Source of the DNA: Larix sibirica
Lineage: Eukaryota > Streptophyta > Pinopsida > Pinales > Pinaceae
Assembly (NCBI GenBank): GCA_004151065.3
Contig: NWUY0303918155.1
Location: 1 to 12,433 of the forward strand
DNA: 12,433 bases
Direction of reading: 5' to 3'
In this document: positions 1 to 7,971 of the stretch, piece by piece
Layout: each line of letters begins with the position of its first letter
Numbering within the stretch: position 1 is the stretch's first letter
Notes under the pieces: model-generated
What the model was told of the DNA's origin: nothing
Databases searched by the model: none
The model's input: the letters and a program-made list of their open reading frames with translations, nothing else
Program-made: the position numbers and the translations under genes

Positions 1-40
1 TTTATGTTTCGAACATCAGCTATGCTGAAGTCTATGGTTC

Positions 41-79
41 GATTGAATCGACTCTTCAAATTCTAGGAAACTTGCTTTT
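41..79. repeat. Left copy of the 39-bp terminal direct repeat of the pararetrovirus
   Basis: Bases 41-79 match bases 7539-7577 at 35 of 39 positions in the same orientation. The right copy lies 12 bases upstream, in element direction, of the tRNA-Met primer-binding site. Here the match ends before the primer-binding site would appear, and the sequence passes into the 1-35 repeat instead. It marks the same piece of leader sequence at both ends of the insertion. Confidence 0.85.
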
Positions 80-82
80 ATA
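76..82 (-). promoter_or_regulatory. TATA-like box TATAAAA (minus strand)
   Basis: The minus strand reads TATAAAA at 82-76, followed by GCAAG. The 39-bp terminal repeat ends inside this box, so the right-hand copy keeps only the AAAA part. It may be a second or accidental promoter element, since the better placed candidate lies at 484-492. Confidence 0.35.
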
Positions 83-298
83 GACTACTTCTAATTTCTA
101 AGCACTAAGTACTAGGGCCATTTATGTTTTGAACATCAGCTATGTTGAAGTCTACTTCAAGGTTGCTTGGGCACACCAACATATGCTTACTAAACTCTTG
201 ACATCAATATTTACAGACTATCGGTTCGTCTTCGTACTACGAATATCGTCACGGATTTCAACACACTTAGAAGATCAACAAGATTTCGGTCCCAGCTA

Positions 299-392
299 TT
301 CGCACTAAGCGCAGAGGGATAACATACACTATTGACTTCTTATTACACTCGAGATATTTGTTTTTCGAATGCCAGTTCGCACAAAGCGCGAG
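299..392. repeat. Repeated GC-rich motif in the leader (299-316 and 376-392)
   Basis: Two similar copies read TTCGCACTAAGCGCAGAG and TTCGCACAAAGCGCGAG. Each has short complementary arms (TCGC and GCGA in the second) that could form a small hairpin. They lie about 90-190 nt downstream of the candidate TATA box at 484-492 in element direction, within a presumed transcribed leader. The function is unknown and the match is short. Confidence 0.5.
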
Positions 393-483
393 CACAGAGA
401 ATACACAGACCTCGACACAAAACTTACAGACTTGCAAAGCTTACACCCCAAACTCCGAATTCCCAAATGAGACTTCAGGGCTC

Positions 484-492
484 TTATTTATA
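484..492 (-). promoter_or_regulatory. Candidate TATA box of the pregenomic RNA promoter (TATAAATAA)
   Basis: The minus strand reads TATAAATAA at 492-484, followed about 20 nt later by a CATTTGG stretch, an arrangement reminiscent of caulimovirus 35S-type promoters. It lies about 190 nt beyond the last coding stop of the element, the usual place for the pregenomic promoter. Transcription would begin near 455-460 and run left. This rests on motif and position only. Confidence 0.5.
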
Positions 493-686
493 CAAATTAC
501 TTATGGTTTCCCGGTCATTTATGACTGATAGCATTGAGTAAAAATATTCGCTTCCCTGGCAGTGGGTCAAACCAGACCTTTTGTTGGATAAGTCATCCAA
601 GCCATGTGAATGAATCAAATTACAAAGGGGACAAAGGTCCGACAACATAAAATTTAATAATTAAAATGTGGAATCATTTAGCCGGC

Positions 687-1556
687 TCACCATTTCTTGC
701 AATCGTAAGGGTCCCAACCCTATAGGAAAATACAAACTTCACCGCATTTGTCCCCAAGATCAACACCACCACACGGGAATTCAAAAGGATCACCATCGGA
801 GTTAGCAGGATCGTTTGGGAAGATATCCGGGTAGAGTCTATAGGAGAAGCATTGTTCAACATCTGACCCAAACATGACGGAATTGTGTTCACAAATAACA
901 TCTCCTTGGAATGTTGATTCAACTCGATAATTGAGAGGAATCCTTCTTGTATGAACCTTGCTATCAATCCTCTAACCATATTGATTTCTTTTGATAAATT
1001 TCTAAGAGGTATAAATAGTATGCTCGAGTGGTGTGTACCTTCCTCCCAGGTGTCTAAGCTTAAATTTAAACCACATATGGTTTTGATATACAACTTGCAT
1101 GTCAGCTTGGAGGTGAAGGATAAAATTGGCCCTTCTCTAGACCCAATATTTACATGGACATAATTTATCCAGGAAAACTGTAATCCATCCTGACCATTGA
1201 CAATTCCTTAGATTTGAAGGATCTGCACACACAATTATTTCACGTTCTTCTCTACAGAACTGGAGAATCATATGGTAGGTAGTCCGGGTCAAATATCCCT
1301 AGCCTATATCCACATACCAAATTTCATTTCATTCTTCTTCATTAACATCAAGCCAAATTTCTCGGCGGTCCATTAATTTTTCTCTTGCCTTTTCTAAATT
1401 AAGAAAGGCATATTTTTCCCATCTTTCTAAAATCTGGATTTTTAATGGAGATTCTTGGATCTGTTGTATCAAAGATATAGACATAAATCTATCTGCTTCT
1501 TTCTTGCTTGCATGCTCAAGCGACTGCTAGTGTTCTTCAGGAGTCAAGGAGTCATC
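687..1556 (-). pseudogene. C-terminal extension of the pararetroviral polyprotein, unknown domain
   Basis: The RNase H reading frame continues without a frame change for about 290 codons beyond the first stop (TAG, 1557-1559). It is interrupted by stops at 1527-1529, 1329-1331, 1299-1301, 1137-1139, 1002-1004, 972-974 and 720-722, and it ends at TGA 687-689 and TAA 678-680. That is fewer stops than expected for non-coding DNA this rich in A and T. The conceptual peptide is rich in Trp, Cys, Tyr and charged residues, for example RRIPLNYRVESTF near 930-900 and DGDPFEFPCGGVDLGDKCGE near 792-733. I do not recognise the domain. It does not look like the caulimovirus transactivator. It could be a C-terminal polyprotein domain, or a third ORF whose start is lost. 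Confidence 0.6.
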
Positions 1557-2912
1557 CTACGATTTATCAAAGAAGTTGACTGGGGGAAGACTGGGTGGAG
1601 TTGGCTCCATCCTTGCAATTCCTTTGCCTTTATCTTGACTGGAAGAGGCTCCTACACTAAACATCTTGAGTTGTGGCAAAGATTTTGAGTTTGAATATAC
1701 CCTGATTAACATATCAACCACAAAGTTTAGATAGTTGGGCTTATATACAATTTCAAAATCAAACTTTTGCAACCATAAAAACCATTTCAAAATTCTAGAA
1801 TTATTTTCTGCCACAAGATTTTCATTCTTGAAAATTACAGGCATTATTTTTAAGTCTATCCTAATAAAAAAATTTACAGGCTTAAAGAATAATCTAAAAT
1901 GATTTACTGTCTTTTTGACAACAAGAATTTCTTTGTGACTGGAGGGATAGTTAAGCTTTGCTTCTTTGATGGATACAGAACCGTAACTGCAAATCTCTTC
2001 TCTCTCTCCATGCTTTTCAATCAGCACACCTCCCCATGCAATGTTTGAAGCATTTATTTCTATGACCAATTCACCTGTACCTTGGGGAAGGGAAAGAGCA
2101 GGAAGCTGTAGAACTTTTTCTTTGATTTTATTTACAGTTGTCGTCATTTCTTCAGACCACTTCAGGGGATTCTTTTTAAGTCTCTTCTGCAATATATGAA
2201 TATATTCAACCCGACCTTTGTAGAATGGTCTGATATAATTCAGACTTCCCAAAAATATTTGGAGCTGCACTTTTTCTAAAATTTGATCTGGAAAATGTGA
2301 AAAGACTTTTAATACATGATCTTGAAGAATCACTTGCCCTTTATTTATTTTGAAACTGAGAAACTCGATTTCTATCTTACCAATCTCCATCTTGCTCTTG
2401 GATAGAACAAGCCCATGTTTGAAGACAAGATAAAATTCCTATAGATGTTTCAAATGTTCTTGCAGATTTTGTGAACAAATCAAGATATCATCAATATAGA
2501 TTAATGCCCAACCTTTCTCCTAGAAAATATCCTCCATTCTCTTCTGAAACTCAAAAGGGGCATTGTTTATTCCAAAGGGTAACACTTTCCATTGGTATTG
2601 GTCATGGGGAAAAACAAAAGCAGTTTTAAATCTATCATTAGCTTCAATACCAATCTGATAGAATCCTGACTTTAAATCAAATTTGCTGAAAATGGTACAA
2701 CCAACAATCCTTTGTAGAAGACTCACTTTATCAGGAAAAGGATACCTGATCTTTTGAAGTACTGCATTGAGAGGCTTATAATTAACAACCAACCTTGGCT
2801 TACCTCTCTTAATATTTGAATGATTATTGACCATAAAAGCTCTGCAAGCCCACGAACTTTTGGATGGTTCAATTAGTCCTTTTTCTAACAAATCCTTGAT
2901 TTCACTAGCACA
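1557..2912 (-). pseudogene. Reverse transcriptase and RNase H of the pararetrovirus
   Basis: This part of the polyprotein copies pregenomic RNA into DNA and removes the RNA strand. The reverse transcriptase fingers and palm begin near LEKGLIEPS (2888-2862). They include KPRLVVNYKPLN, the first catalytic Asp in KFDLKSGFYQIGI, the QWKVLPFGINNAPFEFQ motif and the catalytic YIDD at 2487-2498. The connection NYIRPFYKG follows. RNase H begins near LVIEINASNIAWGG, where the usual catalytic Asp is Asn (codon 2052-2054). The later acidic residues, in HKE, IRID and VVD, are kept. TAG stops at 2520-2522 and 2439-2441 interrupt the frame, and TAG 1557-1559 ends this stretch. The upstream edge is a frame change near 2909-2915, beside a short A run. 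Confidence 0.93.
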
Positions 2913-3600
2913 AAATTCCTTTCACAAATTTCTTTTTCATAGGGTAAAATTAAATGAGCAGAGGCTCTCATGGATTTATGCTTCACCAGAGGGTCAAATG
3001 GCAGGGACACAGCGTACTTCTCTATGGTCCAAAAAGCATTGGGGCTTTCAGAAGTGCAGTATTTTTCCAATTTCTCAGTTATTTTTGCAAGGGCCTTGTC
3101 TTTATGCATTTCTACATACGCAATGCATCTTTCCATTTTAAACAATTTAGCAATGTCTGTCTTGGGATCAGGCTTTATTACTGGATTCTTGCACTTGAAA
3201 CTAGCTTCAAAAGACATAGGACAGGAGACTAACTTCCCTGTGATCGTGCATTTAAATAACATCTTAGCACTATCAAAAGTAACAGGGTTGACTCTATTCA
3301 AGAATTATGAACCTAAAATACAATATTCTTTTATACTATCTAACATGTTCAAGGATAAAAATTCTTTACATCCTTCAACTGAAATAGGGAAATATGATAC
3401 TCTACCAAGAACTTGTACACGGGTACCTTCAATAGAAACTCCATGTTTAGAAGCCTTTTCCCTGTAAAAAGTAGGGATTGCACTACCTTTGGCCAAGTTC
3501 ATCTGGAAACCTGAATCTATCATGCAATCTAATTTATAAGGCTTGAATTCTGGAGGACGGAAGGAAATTTTAATATACATCTTAGGACCTGTGAAGAGTC
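2913..3600 (-). pseudogene. Retroviral-type aspartic protease and protease-RT spacer
   Basis: The protease cleaves the polyprotein. The active-site triad appears as CMIDSG (Asp-Ser-Gly at 3509-3517), in the context LDCMIDSGFQMNLAKGSAIP. An ILG motif lies near 3308-3316, at the expected distance for the end of a pepsin-like retroviral monomer of about 90 residues. A TAA stop at 3305-3307 follows directly. The frame then stays open through a spacer of about 130 residues, rich in Lys and Glu, that leads to the reverse transcriptase. The frame differs from that of the RT, so one frameshift separates them. The downstream order protease-RT-RNase H supports the assignment. Confidence 0.85.
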
Positions 3601-4300
3601 CTAATGAGGGTTCAGGAAACTTGGTGAAAACATCATGAGCCTCATCTTTTTTGACCTCACTGTCATGATGTACATCATGCTCAGGACTTCTTAATGCTTC
3701 TTCATATTATCTACACATTTCTTCTTCAGAAGACTGATCCTTTTCTCTTAAAGTGATCTCTAGCATTCTTTTCAGATCTTCAATTTCTCTAGGCTAGTTT
3801 TCTAAGAGAATTCTATCTCTTTGATTTGCATATGCAACAAATTCTCTTTATCTTTTCTAAATTTTATCTATCCTCGTGTTATGCAGGATAGTGCTTATAT
3901 AGGTCCGCGGGGTTGTAGAATGCTGGATAATGAGAAGGAGAACTTACACTTTCTTCTGGTTGCTTCTCTTTGGCTTGTAAGGTAGATAGGTGCTTTTTCT
4001 TTTCTGCTTTTAATTCTCCTCTAATTATATATTCAAAGGAAGGAATTACAGATAGTTGTTCATCTATTTCATCTAATCTTTGTTTGGGAGAAATTTTATA
4101 TGGAGCAGAAAACATATAGCATAAGAAATCAAACTCTGGAGGTCCCTCACACCCCCCTAAATTTGCATCCGAATTGGAATTTGAGTCAAAGGAGGAAGAA
4201 TCAAAGGGTGCAAATTTATTCAAATTGACATCATAATAATATTATTTTGAGGATGAGGAATCATCATCAGGAAGAAAAAAAATTTCACCAGGACGATACT
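3601..4300 (-). pseudogene. Polyprotein linker between zinc knuckle and protease
   Basis: About 230 codons join the nucleic-acid-binding end of the coat protein to the protease. The first part, in the zinc-knuckle frame, has a Ser/Asp-rich stretch (FDSSSFDSNSNSD), a charged helical segment (RLDEIDEQL) and a KKKHL/KEKQPEE region, and it stops at TAA 3879-3881. The second part, in the protease frame, has a heptad-like coiled coil (REIEDLKRMLEI) near 3790-3755. Stops lie at 4299-4301 and 4242-4244, and a frame change occurs between about 3830 and 3881. I do not recognise a named domain. The position suggests a flexible or oligomerising linker. Confidence 0.6.
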
Positions 4301-4391
4301 AACCTTGCTCACAAAATGAAAGATCCCACCAAGATGGATCTAGTTGATCAGTTAATAAAGAAGCAAGCTTGGGATTAGAATTTTTCTTTGG

Positions 4392-4433
4392 ACATTTATT
4401 TTCCCAATGGCCTTTCTTACCACAAATGAAACA
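4392..4433 (-). other. CCHC zinc knuckle of the coat protein
   Basis: The 14 codons read CFICGKKGHWENKC, a perfect C-X2-C-X4-H-X4-C nucleic-acid-binding motif. Its position after a lysine-rich stretch is the hallmark of caulimovirid coat proteins. Stops just upstream (4443-4445 and 4452-4454) show that it is no longer translated from the ORF2 start. Confidence 0.95.
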
Positions 4434-4661
4434 TTTTTCTTTTTATGTTGGCTAAGACCTTTTTCTGACATAAGCCTTTTTATGGAATGATTTTCTGAAC
4501 TTCTTCTTATGGGATTTATGAGCCTTATGCTTATAGGCTTTGTTAGGATGATAACGTGGTGCACTTGTATATAATCCTTTTTTCCTTTTATTACAATGGC
4601 AAGATTCTTTTCCAAAGCGCCCTCTATTGTAAGCACCACAACCCTGGTCAGACATTTTAGT

Positions 4662-4695
4662 GACATATTTACAAAAACGACATATTTACAAAAAC
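4662..4695. repeat. Perfect 17-bp tandem duplication inside the coat-protein region
   Basis: GACATATTTACAAAAAC occurs twice back to back (4662-4678 and 4679-4695). As 17 is not a multiple of three, it shifts the reading frame at exactly the place where the coat-protein frame changes. The two copies are identical, so the event is probably younger than many of the point mutations. Confidence 0.97.
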
Positions 4696-5889
4696 GCGAG
4701 GAATACATTGACTGGTGCCTTTTAGAATATTTACTTACTCTCCTTTCTAGGCAATGTTCTTGCCATGTTTCCATTATGTAGGCATGCAGCTATTCCAAGG
4801 AGAGTCCTCTAAGATTTATCTTTTTATCTTTGAGGAACTGTTCCACTACATCTGGAACATGTCTAGGAAAGCTTCCGAGGTAATGTTTCAAATAGGTTGG
4901 TTCGTCAGATTTACCAAAAGAGATAAGAAGATTCTGCATATAGTAGAAATATTTTTCACTCTGGCTTAGGTCACAAATTCTTGCAGACATGAACATAGAA
5001 GCTAGATGTTCATAGTCTTCTTTATCATCAGGGCCATAGAATTATTTTCCAAGAGCATGCAGTATTTGCTAGTCTGCATCATTGGCATTCATTATTTCAT
5101 CTTTGGCTTCTTGTGGTAGCCACCACCACCATTCATGTGCTAACCCAGATAATCTAGCGATTAGCTGTGAGGCTAATTGCTGACCAATGATGTTTGAATC
5201 TTGGGTTCTTTTGTACAAGACCCATTGCCCAAGAAGCTGTATGGACAACTTGATTTCTTCCCTTGACTGACATTGGATATTTAGGACAGGTTGTTGAGGC
5301 ATTTGTGACATCATATTATTAATTCCATTTATCCAAAAATGGAATTTATGAGAAGGAGATGAAGAGGCATCTTGCATATCAAGGTCAAGTGTAGGAGGAG
5401 GAGGACTGTTCAAATAGGAAGACCCAATTTCTTGGTTAACCCTTGAACTAGCTTGGGTTTGATATGTATGAGGAGGAAAAGCAAACATGGCTAGATATTT
5501 TTCAAGTAATGGATTGAGCATTTTATGGAATTGGGAGACTAGACTTTCAATTTCTTGAAATTCTTCTTCATCTTGACCAAAATCGAAATCTAGTTTATCA
5601 TCCTCAACTTGAACACTTGTCATGCCAAAAGAGTAACTTGTAGAGTGTTGTCTTTGATGTCCTTTCAAAGCAAGATCCATTGCTGCTTGGATGACTGTGC
5701 CAGTTTTCTTTTTCAATTCTTGGGTTATGTTTAAAAACTTACTGAAGACGCCTAGCCTTTTTTCTGTCTTATCAGAGGCTATTGTGATTGTCGATTTTAT
5801 CTCTTCTGTATCATGCAACAAATGATCCAGAAGGTCCAATTTGGTTTGGAGCAACGAAATTTGATCGTGCTCTTCTTTCATGGTATTTT

Positions 5890-7281
5890 TCACTGAATGA
5901 TATCAAGAGCCATATCATCGAGGTTTTGTGCAGTAAGCTGCTGCTGCAGGTTCCCATAGTTAGCAAGCTTTATTTCATCATAGACAGTTTCTGATGGGGT
6001 GGAAGACTTATGGGGAAAGAATTCTTTTTTACCTTGACCATCAAGTGAAAACTGTCTGAAGGGAACATCTGGAAGATTTATTCCAGGGATATACGACTTA
6101 TCACCTTTTGCAGAGGTGACTTCCATGTTGGGGCCACTCCTAGGTAAAAAGGAAAACATGCAATGACTTGGGGTTTCTCTGCCCTTATTATGCTCTAGCC
6201 TTTGGAGTATCTTTTTACAAGCATGCCAATCTGAATGTTTCCCTTTGTGTTCAGTTTCATGAACTCTAGAGAAGGATGGTTTAGTTGGTGCAGAAGAAAA
6301 AGATTCATGCCAAAGCGGCTGAGGTTGAGATGAGGAAGAGGAAGTATTCACAAAAGAAGTCCTCAAAAGAGGAGGAGTGAATCTAGGAGTTGGTTTTCCT
6401 TCAGGGATTCAGAATGAATGAGAAGCTCTATCAAAAGTTATGGGAATATTAACAAAAGACTCAAATTTTTGGAGAGGGTTATCCTGTTCTCTCAATTCTT
6501 TGTATTTCACATCCCATTGCCTGGGATAATTGATACTTGTCGAGTCAAAAGTAACTGGAGTAGATTGTTTGGATTTTTCAGTTTCCACCACGTTGTGCAG
6601 GTGCGAACTCTGGTGCACTTTAGATTGCAGTGGAGGCAAGGTATCATTTCCAAAACCAAATAAAACACAGGCTTTGAGCTGAATGATCTTAGAACCAAAA
6701 TCCATTTTAAAACCACGAGGTAAAATATAAGATTTAAGCAAGTCATAGATATAAGGATCATCTAGACTAACAAAATACTTAGGAAATATTGTACCAAAGC
6801 ACGGACCATTGTGCAGAGAAGCTGTGAAGCCTCCAATGATAGCATTTGAGAAGTCTATATGGCGAGTGTCAATGGAAACATACAAGGAAGACACCAGAAG
6901 ATATGGTCGAACCAGAGGACCAAGTCCAAGTTTAATAGCACCGAGATAGGCATACTTATAACCTTGTCTTTTAGCCCAATCTGTTTGAGATTTATTTAAA
7001 AGATTGATATCCCGATCTATAAAAGACACATTTACGGAACTAATTTTAATCTGGGAATGGGAGTTGTATTGCCACCACGAAAGCTTGTATACATGAGATG
7101 GTAGGATGGCTGGTAGTTTCTAGTTCTTAGAAGGGTTTAGATATTGAATATTAATAATGGAAGAAGAAGATGAAGCCTCATTTTGAAAGGAAGATCTTTT
7201 ATTTGCTAAAAATACTTCAGTATCATTCTCAGTCTGACAGTCCAAGGTCTGGAGCATAACTGATTCCATTGAAGAATCCAT
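5890..7281 (-). pseudogene. ORF1: 30K-type cell-to-cell movement protein with a C-terminal extension
   Basis: The movement protein lets the virus pass through plasmodesmata. ATG 7279-7281 is the first ATG after in-frame stops at 7333-7335 and 7342-7344, which sets the start. The conserved core, roughly residues 85-215, includes YAYLGAIKLGLGPLVRPYLL, an Asp in SIDTRHIDF, and the SLHNGPCFGTIFPKYFVSL stretch. It resembles caulimovirus movement proteins of the 30K superfamily. One frame runs from 7281 to 5890, about 463 codons, broken only by TAG 7120-7122 and TGA 6409-6411. The final 170 codons (Ser/Pro-rich, then LDDMALDII) are not recognised and may be a second domain of the same protein. The frame ends at TGA 5890-5892, 8 nt before the ORF2 ATG. 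Confidence 0.85.
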
Positions 7282-7511
7282 AGAACAATTACCTTTCTCG
7301 GGAAGTAAATGGGTAAACTGCTCACTAGGGACTTACTGTGCCTATCCCTCGGCTATGGATTCACAAACAACTCGGAACGTCCTTTTACCCAAAACAAAAC
7401 CTTTTTAACCTAAAATGGAAACATATTTCGAACTGTAAACAAAGATATACATAATAGATTTATGCACGCGTTAGAAGATTCACAGATTGAGACTTACAAA
7501 TAAATAGCCGA
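7282..7511 (-). other. 5' leader between primer-binding site and movement protein
   Basis: About 230 nt with several stops and no coding signal. It contains an intron-like set of signals on the minus strand: GTAAGT at 7497-7492, CTAAC near 7473, and TTTACAG ending at 7433 or TTTTAG ending at 7410. These would give introns of 65 or 88 nt. Whether it was ever spliced is unknown. Confidence 0.5.
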
Positions 7512-7526
7512 CTGGCTTTGATACCA
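7512..7526 (-). promoter_or_regulatory. Primer-binding site for initiator tRNA-Met
   Basis: The minus strand reads TGGTATCAAAGCCAG, matching the complement of the plant initiator tRNA-Met 3' end (TGGTATCAGAGC and following) with a single G-to-A difference. This is where minus-strand DNA synthesis starts in caulimovirids. It lies about 230 nt before the movement-protein ATG, as expected for the 5' end of the coding region. Confidence 0.88.
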
Positions 7527-7538
7527 ACACACTCCAAA

Positions 7539-7577
7539 GATCGAATCGGCTCTTCAAATTCTGGCAAACTTGCTTTT
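7539..7577. repeat. Right copy of the 39-bp terminal direct repeat; right boundary of the pararetrovirus
   Basis: Matches 41-79 at 35 of 39 positions. Similarity stops abruptly at 7577/7578, where the left copy continues into a TATA box and this copy continues into unrelated AT-rich DNA. This is the best estimate of the junction with host DNA. Confidence 0.85.
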
Positions 7578-7953
7578 CATTCAAATGCAGTCCTTTACAA
7601 CACTCCTAAAAATTAAAAAGAAATAAAATGATTTACATAAATATAATATAATATTTAACAAATACACATATATGATTGAAATGTTTTAAAGAAGCTAAAG
7701 AACAAATGTTTTAAAATAAAATAGAAAATGAATAAGGATAAAGGAAAAGAATCATAGGACGAGAAATAATTGAGAGAATAAATATTTCTTGATTGATAGT
7801 ACACTTATACAATTTCGCAAGATAAAACTAAAATATGATCAAGTTTTGCAATGAAGAAAAGGTAAAAAAGATTAGATTAAGTAAATCAATAATTAGTTTT
7901 TCAATGCCTTTTTCCTGCACACAAACTATTAATCAATAATATGGCAAGTGGAT

Positions 7954-7971
7954 TTTTTTAAATTTAAAAAA
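7954..7971. repeat. 18-bp perfect AT palindrome
   Basis: TTTTTTAAATTTAAAAAA is its own reverse complement. In DNA this AT-rich such a sequence arises easily, so no function is claimed. Confidence 0.8.

Larger units (their letters stand above)
1..155. repeat. Direct repeat, 35 bp copies spaced 120 bp apart
   Basis: Positions 1-35 and 121-155 match at 33 of 35 bases. The two differences are C/T transitions, one in a CpG and one in a CTG context, as expected from decay of methylated cytosine. Each copy contains the imperfect palindrome TCAGC-TAT-GCTGA (or its T variant). The matching stops right after position 35, and the left copy meets the window edge, so the full repeat unit may be 120 bp and may continue outside. 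Confidence 0.85.
1..660 (-). promoter_or_regulatory. Non-coding promoter/leader region of the pararetrovirus
   Basis: No coding signal is visible on the minus strand after the polyprotein tail ends near 678-689. In circular caulimovirid genomes this place holds the promoter of the pregenomic RNA, its leader and the polyadenylation signal. Here it contains two TATA-like sequences (484-492 and 76-82), a single TGACG on the minus strand (247-251), a repeated GC-rich motif (299-316 and 376-392) and a 120-bp-spaced direct repeat. The longest plus-strand reading frame (332-541) has no recognisable features and is treated as chance. A good AATAAA polyadenylation signal was not found. Confidence 0.6.
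4301..5881 (-). pseudogene. Coat protein (capsid) region, start of ORF2
   Basis: This is the structural protein that packages the genome. The likely start is ATG 5879-5881, 8 nt after the ORF1 stop. An N-terminal coiled coil (ISLLQTKLDLLDHLLHDTEE) is followed by an acidic stretch, then a Gln- and Trp-rich core with GLAHEWWWWLPQEAKDEI near 5100-5150. Next comes the capsid segment ARICDLSQSEKYFYYMQNLL, resembling the Gag-like core shared by caulimovirid coat proteins. The end has a strongly basic, Lys/His-rich tract (4560-4455) and a CCHC zinc knuckle. Stops lie at 5069-5071, 5042-5044, 4790-4792, 4452-4454 and 4443-4445. A 17-bp tandem duplication at 4662-4695 changes the frame. Confidence 0.85.
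1..7577 (-). mobile_element. Endogenous Caulimoviridae-type pararetrovirus, degenerate near-full-length copy
   Basis: Read on the minus strand, the order is primer-binding site, movement protein, coat protein with zinc knuckle, aspartic protease, reverse transcriptase and RNase H, then promoter-like non-coding DNA. This order, the 30K-type movement protein and the lack of integrase and true LTRs separate it from LTR retrotransposons and fit the plant family Caulimoviridae. Such copies enter plant chromosomes passively. No caulimovirus-type transactivator/inclusion-body protein is recognised. In-frame stops and three frame changes make it non-functional. The right boundary is placed where a 39-bp terminal direct repeat ends. 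The left end runs off the window, so a longer or tandem insertion is possible. The genus is not resolved. Confidence 0.9.

Noticed and set aside
247-251. TGACG on the minus strand as an as-1 type enhancer
   Set aside because: Only one copy is present, and it lies downstream of the main TATA candidate. Functional as-1 elements usually carry two spaced copies upstream.
951-1163. Plus-strand reading frame over the polyprotein tail
   Set aside because: It lies opposite the longer minus-strand coding relic and has no recognisable features.
2970-3467. 165-codon plus-strand reading frame
   Set aside because: It is antisense to the protease-RT spacer, which has clear family motifs. The plus-strand product looks random.
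1-7577. Interpretation as a Ty3-type LTR retrotransposon
   Set aside because: There is a 30K-type movement protein and no integrase, and the terminal repeat is only 39 bp, with no LTR structure ending next to the primer-binding site.
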